Shown here one piece after another: positions 51,966-61,822 of a stretch of 63,646 bases of DNA. Within the stretch, counting starts at the first letter, position 1. Each line of letters begins with the position of its first letter. The DNA is from Caldilineaceae bacterium. Its GTDB lineage: Bacteria > Chloroflexota > Anaerolineae > Caldilineales > Caldilineaceae. The notes beneath the pieces were generated by a model. It worked only from the letters and a program-made list of their open reading frames with translations, ran no database searches and was not told the DNA's origin. The stretch lies in NCBI GenBank assembly GCA_022842065.1, contig JALHQH010000066.1:1-63646 (forward strand), read 5' to 3'. The position numbers and the translations under genes are program-made.

Positions 51966-52754
51966 ATGCGTGAAAATAATGTGCGTACCATCATCGCCAA
52001 CGGCGGCGTCGTGCTCAATGGCTGGCTGGGGATTCCCAGCTCCTTTGCGGCCGAAGTCATGGCCCACACCGGCTTTGACAGCCTGACCATCGACATGCAA
52101 CATGGGGCCATGCACTATGACGCGGCCTTCCCCATGCTCCAAGCGATCTCCACCACCGATGTCACGCCGTTGACGCGTGTGCCCTGGAACGAGCCGGGCA
52201 TTATCGGCAAGGTGCTCGACGCCGGCAGCTATGGTATCATTGCCCCGATGATTAACAACCGGGCCGAGAGTGAAGCGTTGGTGCGTTCGTGCAAATATCC
52301 GCCCGTTGGCACCCGCAGCAATGGCCCGACACGCGCCCGCTACTACCGCGGCGCCGATTACGCCACCGCCGCCAATGATACGATTCTCGCCATGGCCATG
52401 GTGGAGACGGTTGAAGCGCTGAAGAACCTGGATGAGATCCTGAGCACGCCTGGCCTGGACGGCATCTATGTTGGCCCGGCCGATCTGAGCATCTCCCTCA
52501 AGAACAGCATGCCACCGGATGTCTATGGTGCCGAAAACTTGGCCGCGATCAAGACGATCGTCGCCGCCTGCAAGCGCCACGGCGTCATTGCCGGCATTCA
52601 TTGCATGTCCATCGAGCACACCATCGAGATGCGGGAACTGGGCTATCAATTCCTCACCGTCCAGTCGGACACCGCCTTCCTTGCCGGCCAGGCCAGCGCC
52701 GCCGTCGCCGAAATCCGCGGCAGCGAAGCCAAAGCCACCCCGAAAATGTACTAG
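51966..52754 (+). CDS. HpcH/HpaI-family class II aldolase
   Basis: 262 aa. Motifs of the metal-dependent pyruvate aldolase family: DMQHGAMHYD (catalytic His), VETVEALKNLDEIL (metal Glu region) and GIYVGPADLSISL. These enzymes cleave 4-hydroxy-2-oxo acids such as 2-keto-3-deoxy sugar acids or homoprotocatechuate intermediates. ATG 51966 is chosen by alignment to the family N-terminus. It is cotranscribed with the DapA-family gene. Confidence 0.9.
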   Translation: MRENNVRTIIANGGVVLNGWLGIPSSFAAEVMAHTGFDSLTIDMQHGAMHYDAAFPMLQAISTTDVTPLTRVPWNEPGIIGKVLDAGSYGIIAPMINNRAESEALVRSCKYPPVGTRSNGPTRARYYRGADYATAANDTILAMAMVETVEALKNLDEILSTPGLDGIYVGPADLSISLKNSMPPDVYGAENLAAIKTIVAACKRHGVIAGIHCMSIEHTIEMRELGYQFLTVQSDTAFLAGQASAAVAEIRGSEAKATPKMY

Positions 52755-52756
52755 AC

Positions 52757-53086
52757 GTGAAACGTGAAACGTGAAGAGCGATGCGTGAAGCGTGAAACGT
52801 GAAGAGCGATGCGTGAAGCGTGAGACATGAAGTGGGGCAGTTTGAAACGGTATCGGGTAATTCACGATATCACGTTTTACGTTTCACGTTTTACGTTTCA
52901 CGTTTTACGTTTTACGTTTCACGTTTCACGTTTCACGTTTTACGTTTCACGTTTTACGTTTTACGTTTCACGTTTCACGTTTCACGTTTTACGTTTTACG
53001 TTTCACGTTTCACGTTTCACGTTTCACGTTTTACGTTTCACGTTTCACGTTTCACGTTTCACGTTTCACGTTTCACGTTTCACGCA
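52757..53086. repeat. Heptanucleotide repeat array ACGTTT(C/T) with inverted counterpart
   Basis: About thirty heptamers ACGTTTC/ACGTTTT run from about 52866 to 53086. Upstream (52757-52828) related GTGAAAC units lie in the opposite orientation within a longer repeated unit (GAGCGATGCGTGAAGCGTGA twice). The arms could form a long cruciform. All frames are open, so apparent ORFs here are artefacts. Confidence 0.85.
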
Positions 53087-53124
53087 GCACGCTCGACAAA
53101 TATATTGTGAGATAGGAACAGCTA

Positions 53125-53394
53125 ATGGCTCAAGAAGTAGTGGTAGAAGAGGTTGTGGATGTATTGGCGCGCATGATGGCTGACGGCACGCCACGCCCCA
53201 CCTCATTCCTCTGGCGCGATCGCACGCGTTATGTGGCCGATGTGGGGCGGCAATGGGAAGAGCGCCGACAGGGGCGAACGCTCCGCTTTTACCTGATCCA
53301 GACGGTAGAGAACAATACCTATGAACTCTACTTTGATCCGGCACTTGATCGCTGGTCGATTGGCCGCGCCTGGCTGCGCGATCTGGTCGTATAA
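53125..53394 (+). CDS. Conserved small protein, DUF6504-like
   Basis: 89 aa (PTSFLWRDRTRYVADVGRQW, then YLIQTVENNTYELYFDPALDRWSIGRAW). The pattern of a Trp-Arg-rich beta domain resembles the DUF6504 family; function is unknown. AGGAACAGCTA precedes the ATG. It stands right after the heptamer array. Confidence 0.6.
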   Translation: MAQEVVVEEVVDVLARMMADGTPRPTSFLWRDRTRYVADVGRQWEERRQGRTLRFYLIQTVENNTYELYFDPALDRWSIGRAWLRDLVV

Positions 53395-53533
53395 GATCGC
53401 ACCGCAGTGAATTTTCTGCTCACAAACTGGTAAGCACTTTACCCTGCGCATAAGGCCATTGCAAGAAAATAAACATGCCGTATGGGGTAATTATTTTTTG
53501 GGCTCTTCAGGAATTCAGGGGGTTGAGATGGAT

Positions 53534-53596
53534 CCTTCCTGGAAGAGGCGCAACAATGCTGCGCAGACCGACAAATTGCTGCCTCTTCCAGGAAGG
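53534..53596. repeat. Perfect 16-bp inverted repeat
   Basis: CCTTCCTGGAAGAGGC (53534-53549) and its complement (53581-53596), with partly matching outer flanks. No coding content. Possibly a terminator-like or miniature mobile element between two small genes. Confidence 0.5.
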
Positions 53597-53679
53597 GTAA
53601 CCCCATCAGATCCAGGAGAACCATTTTTTGAAATTGGCATAAGCAACCACGGCAAACCGCTCGCCCTGGTTGCTTATGC

Positions 53680-54051
53680 CTAGGCCACCGTCTCGAAACA
53701 ATCAATCAATTCCACGGCATCTTTCTCAATGTGATCGCAGAAACAATATAAGATTGCATCGGCGGCACAGGTTGCTGATTTTTCCCACTCGATACAATGT
53801 TTGGGAATGGCATTTTTTTTGATGGCAAAGAGGGCAAAGTGCGCAATGCCCAACCGCTGGGCCATCGCTAGTGCCATGTTGCGTTTGGTGAAACAGACGA
53901 TGGTGTGGGTCTTCCCTTCGCCGCACAAAATGTTCTCTTTGGTGATGCCAGTGGATAAAATCGAAACGACCTGTTCAACTCGATCAATATAATATAATTC
54001 GCTGCTGCTGCGATACGTACCCCACGCTGATTTGCTACAGTTTTTATGCAC
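53680..54051 (-). CDS. Cysteine-containing hypothetical protein
   Basis: 123 aa from a GTG start; an in-frame stop lies just upstream so no longer start is possible. Contains SILSTGITKENILCGEGKTH and several cysteines (CAADAILYCFCDHIEK). No family is recognised and the ribosome-binding site is weak, so it may be a decayed gene. Confidence 0.4.
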   Translation of the reverse strand: MHKNCSKSAWGTYRSSSELYYIDRVEQVVSILSTGITKENILCGEGKTHTIVCFTKRNMALAMAQRLGIAHFALFAIKKNAIPKHCIEWEKSATCAADAILYCFCDHIEKDAVELIDCFETVA

Positions 54052-54446
54052 GTTAGCATTTTACAAGTCGTTTGACTTGCCTCTCTCATCCATGGTTTGG
54101 GCTTGCGCCATGCGCTGCCAAAACACATACCCATTGACGTACTATTTTCGATTCCGCAATGGTGACGGGCGAGGGCAATGAAGTGGACAATGAGTGCTGC
54201 GATGTGGCGTGCAGTGTCGTCAAGTGCAGAACGCTTGTGCTATGTTGTCTTGCCTGATCCTGGTGGCGTGCCACAACCATTAGGGTCTAACGCCCTCTAC
54301 CAGACCTCAGCCAGACCTCAGCCAGACCTCTACCAGAAAGCTTACACTATAGTGCTTTCCCAGTATAGCGTAAAGCTATCTGCCCCGCATCGGTCACAAG
54401 TTGCACTCTTGTTGGTACCGTAGTACTTCCCGAATCAGTCAAATCG
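54052..54446. other. Intergenic stretch without a recognised gene
   Basis: No supported ORF. A short direct repeat of CAGACCTCAGC units lies at about 54300-54335. Confidence 0.4.
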
Positions 54447-54926
54447 CTAAGAGATCTGATTGTTCTCCTCACCGTGTTTCTCACCGCGCAGCAATTGTTG
54501 GACACGCCGTTCGTGTGTCATAAACTCTGTATCAACCCGATCGCTTAATTGACCGGTCGTGGTTGCTCTGGTCAGTCCCTGTTCCAAACGCGCCATGATC
54601 CCCTGTAAATATTCATCTGCCTGATAGATTTGGGTTTCGAGCGCGGTCTCTTGCGCGCGTAGGGTAATGAGTTGCGCATCAAGCTGACCGATTGCTGCCT
54701 CTAACTGAGCGAAATGGGCATCTGCTTGCGTGATTGCCGCCGCATCCGCTTTGAAGCGGGCCAACATCTGCCGCCCTGCCGCCGCTTGCTGGGCTGTACG
54801 CAACGCGTCCCGCTCGGCTAACAACTCATCACTGTGCCGGCCGAGGCGCTTTAATTCACGAATCCATTGTTGTAACTGTGAATTAGCTTCCGGTTGCCAT
54901 CGATGGACGATTTCTTCCATTGTCAT
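54447..54926 (-). CDS. Coiled-coil hypothetical protein
   Basis: 159 aa, almost entirely helical with heptad-like patterns (DELLAERDALRTAQQAAA, then QLEAAIGQLDAQLITLRAQETALE). The ATG at 54926 has GGGAG upstream; the longer frame to 55001 is not supported. No enzymatic domain is visible; a structural or scaffold role is plausible. Confidence 0.6.
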   Translation of the reverse strand: MTMEEIVHRWQPEANSQLQQWIRELKRLGRHSDELLAERDALRTAQQAAAGRQMLARFKADAAAITQADAHFAQLEAAIGQLDAQLITLRAQETALETQIYQADEYLQGIMARLEQGLTRATTTGQLSDRVDTEFMTHERRVQQLLRGEKHGEENNQIS

Positions 54927-55470
54927 TTGTTTCTCCCTACCACGACTTCCGCACGGGCAGGCCGCAACTGTGCGCGACTTCGCACTTGGCGTTGCGGTCA
55001 CCTGCTATAGTCTAGATCGTTGTTTACGTGCTGTCAATCTGCTTGTGCAATAACCTCTGTAAGGGTGGCCTTACGTTTGCGTGGCGAATTAACGAAAAAC
55101 GCTTTGCGCCTCACTTCCTGATTCATCGTTACCAATCCGTAAAATTTCGTTGTTTCTCTGCTCTATTCGCGCTTGATGTTGCGTCGTCTACGGGCCAAAT
55201 GGCTCTGCTTTGGCGCTTCACTTTTGCCAAGCTGACAGACGTTTGACAGAAAATCTTAAGGCTTCCAATAGTAAGATGCATCGAGAGGAAAAGCTATCGA
55301 AAATGTAGTCTGTAACAACAATAAAGTAGGCTCGCTAGCCGAACGTGTGTGTTGAGAGAGAGGTTGTCAGTGCAAAACGGACAACACACATTGCGGTTGG
55401 TGAGCACAACAGTAATGCCCAACTCAGAATGTCTCTCTTTCGCACTGTGCAGAATTTGGATTATGCTTAT
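54927..55470 (+). promoter_or_regulatory. Long leader upstream of the giant surface protein
   Basis: No gene is supported. A TTGACA lies at 55243-55248 without a convincing -10. If transcription starts there, the giant gene has an untranslated leader of about 200 nt. Confidence 0.3.
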
Positions 55471-58400
55471 ATGAAAAAATTAAGACATTTTATACGTCAA
55501 GAACGTGGTGTATCAACGATCTATTTTGCACTAATTTTGGTGCTGCTGCTCAGCCTTGCCAGTTTGGCGGTTGATGGCAGCAATATTATGGCCCAGCGCC
55601 AAATGATGCAGGCTGCCGCCGATAGCGCCGCCCTGGCCGGTGCGCGCGCCGTGGCTTTGGAGCAGAGTAGTGCCACTGTCGGTGGCAACATCGAAGAGAT
55701 CGCGGTGAAGAATGGTGCAACTTGGACCGATTGGGATTATACCCCTAATCAAAGAGGGGTAACGGTTGATGTGGCAAAGGAGTTTGACACTTATTTCGCA
55801 CGCATCATGGGCTATGACACCCTCACCGCGTCCACGACCTCGAATGCCGCCTATGCCCCCATTGTTGGGCTGCCGGTGCCGCCCCTTGGCATCAATGGTT
55901 GCGACTGTTTGGAATGGGAGGGCTTTCCTGTCCCGGTGGTGGAAGAGGACTTTGGTGAAATTGTCACCGGCATCTACAAAATCGGCAATGTAAGCGATGG
56001 CAGCTTTGATTATGTCTTCAACCTGCGCAATCTGGACACTGCCTATCCAGAGACCGGCTCGAATATCAATCGTCCCTATTACATGTTCTATGATCCGGAT
56101 AACAACGGTGTCCACACCGTCTATGGCGATGGGACCGCCCACACGGTTGAGCGCATCATCAACATTAACGGTGATGGCTTTATTGTTGATCTCCGCTTTA
56201 GTGGCCGCACTTCGACGCCGCCCGGCGGCAGCCCCATCTGTGATGGGGCTTGTTCCGATACCACGGATTGGTACTATTACACGACCCTCGATGGGACGCT
56301 GACCGGCCTTCCCGGCACACTCTATGAAGGTGCGCTGGTGCGGATTACCGCAGACGGTGCTACCCAAGTGGGGACGAACGGGCATCAGCAGAATCCAAAG
56401 CCCTATCTAGGGGCATTGGGCGCGCTGACCCTAAATGTGATCGATCAACCTACGACGGGTGTTGTTTTTAATGGCACGAACACTGAATCGATCAACAGTA
56501 TGATCCTGTTGCCGTCGGATGGCAGTGTCGATCTGCCAACCGCAACGCCAAGCCCCCTCCCCACCGCGATTGGTGCTGTGCCGACGAATACGCCGGTGCC
56601 TCCTGCCGCGACGAATACGCCGGTGCCCCCTACGGCAACGAAAACCCCGGTGCCGGCAACCAATACACCGGTGCCGCCGACGGCCACGGCGACCAGCGCT
56701 GCGGCCACTGCGACCCCGGCCAGCGCCGGCAGTTGTCAGGTCACTTATGCGATCACCAGCGATTGGGGTACTGGGTTTATTGGCAATGTGACCATCAAGA
56801 ATCTCAGCGGCGCGGCTTACAATGGCTGGACTGTGGTCTGGACCAATACCGGCAATCAGAATATTTTCAATCTGTGGGATGGGATCCTGACCAAAAGCGG
56901 CAACGTCATGCAGGTGAAAAACCCCTCCGGCTATAATACGGTGGTTGCGAATGGCGCGATGGTGAGCTTCGGCTTCCAGGCTACCTACAGTGGTACTAAT
57001 GCCAAACCGACCAGCTTCACGGTCAATGGTGCCCTCTGTACGACGATGGCGGCTTCCTCGACCGCACGTCCGGTCGTGGCGGCCGCGCCGGTGGCCGTGG
57101 CCGCGGCCCCAGAACTGGTAGCCCCCGCCGCGCTGACTGCTTCGGCCTGGCCGGTAGCCGTGGCGCAAGGCCCAGCCCTTTCCGGTGTCTCCTTTGCCGC
57201 GGCCCCGGTCGGGGCTGCGGTGGTTCAACCCGCCGCTTTCGAGTCTGCTGCCCGCTTAGCCTTGGCCGCGCCGGGCTGGCTCACCCAGCGCTCTGGCCTG
57301 GCCTTGCCCAAAGCGCAGAGCGGCTTCTGTCCCGGCAACTTGCTGACGAATGGCAGCTTTGAGAGTGGCTCAACCGGCTGGACGGGCATGACCGGGACGG
57401 GCAATCATGGCTATGTCATCCCCCACGGCACGCTCTATGGCTATCAAGCGGGTGCTAGTGGCACCTTTATGTACCAAGATGTAGCTGCGACCGTTGGTGG
57501 GACCTACCAGATGACCTTCTATTCGTCGACCCATGTGCCGAATAATCAGCAGGTGCGCATTCAATATCTGAACTCGAGCAATGGCACGGTCGGCACGATC
57601 CAGACCCATGTCATCACCATGGATGTTGATGTCACGAATCGTTTTGGTGGGCCCTATACGCTGTCGCTCAGCGCCGCCCCGTCCACGGCAACCAAGCTGC
57701 GCGTCTCGGTGCGCTCTAACGGTGTCGACTGGGCCAAGGTTGATGCCCTCTGTCTGACCGCGGTGATCCCAACCGCAACCCCAACCGCGACCAGAACACC
57801 GACGGCGACGCCGACAAAGACAAACACGCCGGTGCCGCCGACGGCGACGCCGACAAAGACAAACACGCCGGTGCCGCCGACGGCGACGCCGACAAAGACA
57901 AACACGCCGGTGCCGCCGACCGCGACACCGACAAAGACAAACACGCCGGTGCCGCCGACCGCGACACCGACAAAGACGAATACACCGGTGCCGCCGACGG
58001 CGACGAATACGCCGGTGCCGCCGACCGCGACGCCGACAAAGACAAACACGCCGGTGCCGCCGACCGCGACGCCGACAAAGACAAACACGCCGGTGCCGCC
58101 GACGGCGACACCGACAAAGACAAACACGCCGGTACCGCCGACGGCGACGCCGACAAAGACCAACACGCCAGTGCCGCCGACGGCGACGAATACGCCGGTG
58201 CCGCCGACGGCGACGGCGACAAAAACAAACACGCCGGTGCCGCCGACGGCGACAAAGACGAACACGCCGGTGCCGCCGACGGCGACGAATACGCCGGTGC
58301 CGCCGACGGCGACGCCAACAAAGACAAACACGCCGGTGCCCACCGCAACGCCGACGGCGACGAATACACCGCTGCCGACGGCAACGGCCACGAAGACAAA

Positions 58401-61400
58401 CACGCCGCTGCCAACCGCGACGCCGACGAATACGCCGACCGCAACGGCAACCCCGACCGCAACGGCAACTGAGACGCCAATTGTCATTGCAACGGCAACT
58501 TCGGTGTTGGTGCCGACCGCGACACCACCGTTATATGCGGCCTGCCCGAGTAATCGATTGCTCAACCCGAGCTTTGAGAATGTGAGCGCAAGTTTACCCT
58601 TAAACTGGAACGGCTATGTCCGGGTGGCAAACTCTGGCTATACGCTGCCGGATGGCGTCTACTATGGGTACCATGCTGGTACCCAATTAGAGATGTACCA
58701 AGAGATCCCGGCTGTGCAGGGGGGGACCTATAACCTCGCCTTCTACTCGGCCGCCCTGGTCCCTGGGGCACAGACGGTGACCTTCCAATACCGCGACGCT
58801 GCCGGCAATCCGTTCGGCACTGCGGCGGTGCATACTATCAGTTCGACCATTGGCCAGGGCAGCAATTCCTTTGGTGGACCCTACACCTTGAACTTAGGCG
58901 CGGCCCCGGCCAATGCCGTCAAAGTGCGGGTTTCCGTCAATGCCAATGGCGCAGAGTGGGCCATGGTCGATGCCTTCTGTCTCACCGCAGTCGAACCGAC
59001 GCCGACGCCAGGGCCATCGCCCACCAACACGCCGCTGCCGACGCCGACGCTGACCCCAACCGCGAGCGCAACGCCGACGTTGACCCCCACGGGCACAGCC
59101 ACCGCGACGCCCACGGCGACCAGCACTGCGACGCGCGTGCCGGATCCGAATGCCTGTCTCATTGCGCCGATTGCCTTGAGCAATGCCACCTTGAGTAGCG
59201 CGGTCACTGGTCAACCCCTGGGCGATGTCTTTAATGGCAGCGCTCCAGGAAACTTTGGCTGGCTCACCTGGGATGGCGATACCAATACGCCGGCCTTGAT
59301 CGCCAGCTTGGTGCCACCAGGCAATGTGCAAAATTATACAAATCCGTATAATCCCTCCGACACGGCCCTCTCAGTGGGCGATTGGGTCGCAGGTAGCCCT
59401 GGAGTCGCCAATGCCAGTGATGTACGTGCCGCCTTGGATACACTCATGAACATTGATTTTGTGGTCCCGGTTTGGGGTGTCGCCAACGGCACAGGTAGCG
59501 GCGCAGAATATCAGATCGTCAACTTTGTCGTCATGCGACTCACCGGCTACCAACTGCCTGGGCAGAATCAGATTTCCGCCACATTAGTCCGCTATGCGAC
59601 TGAGTGTGGTGGGATTGCACCGACGCCAACGCCGACGAGCACACCAACGACCACGCCAACTGCAACGCCCATGGGCGGCTTCTGTCCCAATAACATGCTG
59701 ATCAATGGCAGCTTTGAGAGTGGTTCAACCGGCTGGACGGGTATGACCGGCACCGGCAATCATGGCTATATCATCCCGGATGGCACAAGATATGGCTATC
59801 AAGCGGGTAATATCGGGACTAGAATGTACCAAGATGTGGTGGTGACGGTGGGTGGTACCTACCAGATGACCTTCTATTCGGCCACGCATATACCGTCAAA
59901 TCAACAAGTGCAGATTGAATACCTGAACTCGAGTAATGGTACAGTGGGGACAGTGCAGACCCATGTCATTACCATGGATGTTGATATCACGAACCGTTTT
60001 GGTGGCCCCTATACACTGTCGCTCCCGGCGGCACCGGCGAATGCAACCAAGCTGCGTGTCTCGGTGCGTTCCAATGGTGTGGACTGGGCTAAAGTTGATG
60101 CGCTTTGTCTGACTGGTGTCGTCGCGCCGACGGCCACACCGACCGTGACCGCCACACCGACCATGACGCCAACACCGACCAATACGCCGACCGTTGGGCC
60201 AACCCCAACCGCCACGAACACCCCGCAGCCGACGACGACGCCGCCCCCCAATTCCGGTAGCTGTGCGCTCGACGAGACGACGGCCACCATGGGGCGCTAC
60301 TCGCTCATCGTGCTGGATGATCTCTCGACCAATTCGGATGTGGAAAACCGCACCTTTGTTGGTGGCAATCTAACGAGCTCTTCCTCCGCCAACTTTGCGA
60401 TTAATGTCTCTGGGGTTGGGACCAGCGAAGCCATGCTCGTGGTGGTGGGCGATATTGTCGCCGGCAATCCGATTCAACTGAATGCGGGCAGCTTGCGCCT
60501 GGGCGGCAACAGCAATGGCCGTACGATTAACTTCAATGGTGGTGGCTCGCTGATCCCCGACAATAGCCTTGCGGATGGCCCGATTACGAGCTTGTTGCAG
60601 GATGCATCGGCCCAACTGGCGGCCGAAGCGGCCAACAACACGGTGACCTTGCCCAGCGGCCAGCCTGGCCCCGCCCGCTTTACGGTAAACAGCATCACCG
60701 CCGATGGGGTTGCAATCTTTGAGGTGGCCGGCAGTGATCTCTTTGGCAATAACAATGTGCAACAGATGGAGTTGATTCCCGGCGCAGCGACAACGATTGT
60801 CATCAATGTGACCGGTTCCAACGTGAACTGGAGCGGCAATGGCAACATGGTTGGCAGCTTTACCAATAGCACCTGGCGTAGCCGAGTCATCTGGAACTTT
60901 GCCCAGGCGAGCACAATCAACTTCGGTTCGCGCAATATGATGGGTGCGGTACTGGCACCATATGCCCACGTGACCACCTCGGCGAACATTGATGGTGCCA
61001 CGGCGGTTCGTGCCCTCACCACCAGTTCCGAGATTCATCAACCCACCTTTGCTGGTGATATCGGTTCGCTCTGTGAGGAAGAACCTGATGGCCCACCAAA
61101 TGGCGAAGGGGGCTGCCGGCTCGTCTGGTACGACTGGAATGGTGGTCTCTCCTCCAATGCTGAGACCGCAGCCTATCTGCTTGACACAACCCGTGGTGTC
61201 AATGTCCGGGTGGGGGATTGGGTTGACGCTGGGCCGCTCGTCGAAAATGCATCTGTGGTTACGGCTGCCCTTGATCAATGGGTCAATAAGCCCATGCCCA
61301 TCGCCATGTACGACCAGGGTGATCAGGAAAGTGGCTACCACATCTGTGGCTTTGCCGAGCTGACGATCGGCGAATATGACTTTAGCTCGACGCCCAAATG

Positions 61401-61491
61401 GCTCAGTGGAGAATTCAATGTCGCGACCCGGCCTGGCATCGTAAGCGAAGGTGGCCCAGATTATGGCTTGCGTGATGTACGCCTTAAATAA
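55471..61491 (+). CDS. Giant secreted multidomain protein: TadG-like N-terminus, CBM2, repeat modules, choice-of-anchor A
   Basis: About 2006 aa. Residues ~1-130 resemble TadG/TadE Flp-pilus proteins ([34 protein letters not shown]). A CBM2-like domain (~420-525, [18 protein letters not shown]...NGWTVVW) follows. Three copies of a ~145-residue [14 protein letters not shown] module lie at about 627-770, 1025-1175 and 1401-1550, separated by Thr/Pro linkers, the largest ~250 residues. A choice-of-anchor A domain (~1597-1868) comes near the end. Copies one and three are nearly identical in DNA. Likely a surface adhesin binding polysaccharide. Start at MKKLRHF; 55345 and 55429 are alternatives. 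Confidence 0.82.
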   Translation: MKKLRHFIRQERGVSTIYFALILVLLLSLASLAVDGSNIMAQRQMMQAAADSAALAGARAVALEQSSATVGGNIEEIAVKNGATWTDWDYTPNQRGVTVDVAKEFDTYFARIMGYDTLTASTTSNAAYAPIVGLPVPPLGINGCDCLEWEGFPVPVVEEDFGEIVTGIYKIGNVSDGSFDYVFNLRNLDTAYPETGSNINRPYYMFYDPDNNGVHTVYGDGTAHTVERIININGDGFIVDLRFSGRTSTPPGGSPICDGACSDTTDWYYYTTLDGTLTGLPGTLYEGALVRITADGATQVGTNGHQQNPKPYLGALGALTLNVIDQPTTGVVFNGTNTESINSMILLPSDGSVDLPTATPSPLPTAIGAVPTNTPVPPAATNTPVPPTATKTPVPATNTPVPPTATATSAAATATPASAGSCQVTYAITSDWGTGFIGNVTIKNLSGAAYNGWTVVWTNTGNQNIFNLWDGILTKSGNVMQVKNPSGYNTVVANGAMVSFGFQATYSGTNAKPTSFTVNGALCTTMAASSTARPVVAAAPVAVAAAPELVAPAALTASAWPVAVAQGPALSGVSFAAAPVGAAVVQPAAFESAARLALAAPGWLTQRSGLALPKAQSGFCPGNLLTNGSFESGSTGWTGMTGTGNHGYVIPHGTLYGYQAGASGTFMYQDVAATVGGTYQMTFYSSTHVPNNQQVRIQYLNSSNGTVGTIQTHVITMDVDVTNRFGGPYTLSLSAAPSTATKLRVSVRSNGVDWAKVDALCLTAVIPTATPTATRTPTATPTKTNTPVPPTATPTKTNTPVPPTATPTKTNTPVPPTATPTKTNTPVPPTATPTKTNTPVPPTATNTPVPPTATPTKTNTPVPPTATPTKTNTPVPPTATPTKTNTPVPPTATPTKTNTPVPPTATNTPVPPTATATKTNTPVPPTATKTNTPVPPTATNTPVPPTATPTKTNTPVPTATPTATNTPLPTATATKTNTPLPTATPTNTPTATATPTATATETPIVIATATSVLVPTATPPLYAACPSNRLLNPSFENVSASLPLNWNGYVRVANSGYTLPDGVYYGYHAGTQLEMYQEIPAVQGGTYNLAFYSAALVPGAQTVTFQYRDAAGNPFGTAAVHTISSTIGQGSNSFGGPYTLNLGAAPANAVKVRVSVNANGAEWAMVDAFCLTAVEPTPTPGPSPTNTPLPTPTLTPTASATPTLTPTGTATATPTATSTATRVPDPNACLIAPIALSNATLSSAVTGQPLGDVFNGSAPGNFGWLTWDGDTNTPALIASLVPPGNVQNYTNPYNPSDTALSVGDWVAGSPGVANASDVRAALDTLMNIDFVVPVWGVANGTGSGAEYQIVNFVVMRLTGYQLPGQNQISATLVRYATECGGIAPTPTPTSTPTTTPTATPMGGFCPNNMLINGSFESGSTGWTGMTGTGNHGYIIPDGTRYGYQAGNIGTRMYQDVVVTVGGTYQMTFYSATHIPSNQQVQIEYLNSSNGTVGTVQTHVITMDVDITNRFGGPYTLSLPAAPANATKLRVSVRSNGVDWAKVDALCLTGVVAPTATPTVTATPTMTPTPTNTPTVGPTPTATNTPQPTTTPPPNSGSCALDETTATMGRYSLIVLDDLSTNSDVENRTFVGGNLTSSSSANFAINVSGVGTSEAMLVVVGDIVAGNPIQLNAGSLRLGGNSNGRTINFNGGGSLIPDNSLADGPITSLLQDASAQLAAEAANNTVTLPSGQPGPARFTVNSITADGVAIFEVAGSDLFGNNNVQQMELIPGAATTIVINVTGSNVNWSGNGNMVGSFTNSTWRSRVIWNFAQASTINFGSRNMMGAVLAPYAHVTTSANIDGATAVRALTTSSEIHQPTFAGDIGSLCEEEPDGPPNGEGGCRLVWYDWNGGLSSNAETAAYLLDTTRGVNVRVGDWVDAGPLVENASVVTAALDQWVNKPMPIAMYDQGDQESGYHICGFAELTIGEYDFSSTPKWLSGEFNVATRPGIVSEGGPDYGLRDVRLK
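57770..58460 (+). repeat. Minisatellite encoding the Thr/Pro linker
   Basis: In-frame repeats of units such as ACGCCGACAAAGACAAACAC (coding TPTKTN) and CCGGTGCCGCCGACGGCG (PVPPTA), about 15 rounds. Length is likely to vary by slippage without breaking the frame. Confidence 0.85.
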
Positions 61492-61564
61492 CAGATAAGG
61501 CTGGGGTTGGGGGCAGCGCTATCCACTCGCACTCGACCCCAACCCTTGCCCCTAATGCTTGATG

Positions 61565-61629
61565 CAGCGAGACAAAAGAGCAGCGCCACCGGCCATGATA
61601 GCCGGTGGCGCTGCTCTTTTGTCTCGCTG
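61565..61629 (+). terminator. Long terminator of the giant gene
   Basis: 29-bp perfect arms (61565-61593 and 61601-61629) with a 7-base loop; the stem includes AAAAGAG/CTCTTTT. It lies about 75 bp after the stop. Confidence 0.75.
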
Positions 61630-61680
61630 AGCGATAGCGAAGAATGACAAAACCTACGATTATTTTGGATTGGCATAAAC

Positions 61681-61732
61681 AAAAAACGACCGGTGTTACT
61701 GGTGAATTCACCAGTAACACCGGTCGTTTTTT
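61681..61732. terminator. Perfect 52-bp palindrome, bidirectional terminator
   Basis: 26-bp arms meeting at GAATTC, beginning with six A and ending with six T, so it can terminate transcription from either side of the convergent gene pair. Confidence 0.75.
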
Positions 61733-61760
61733 ATTGTTTAGTTGTAACTAAACCAGCGGT

Positions 61761-61809
61761 TGTCATCATTTAGCATTTTCTACACGAGTAAAAATGCTAA
61801 ATGATGACA
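61761..61809. terminator. 19-bp inverted repeat, terminator of the helicase gene (minus)
   Basis: TGTCATCATTTAGCATTTT (61761-61779) and its perfect complement (61791-61809). It lies 14 bp beyond the helicase stop; AT-rich ends could serve both strands. Confidence 0.55.
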
Positions 61810-61822
61810 GAGCCGAGTATAC

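Noticed and set aside
51945..52865. 306-codon minus-strand ORF opposite the HpcH/HpaI aldolase
   Set aside because: Antisense shadow of a well-supported enzyme gene; its start lies in the repeat array.
52820..53183. Two overlapping ORFs rich in VSRFTFHV-type repeats
   Set aside because: The 7-bp repeat is open in all frames; the peptides are repeat artefacts without a ribosome-binding site.
57654..58565. Long antisense ORFs ([12 protein letters not shown] type) opposite the Thr/Pro linker
   Set aside because: They mirror the minisatellite of the giant sense gene and have no independent coding features.
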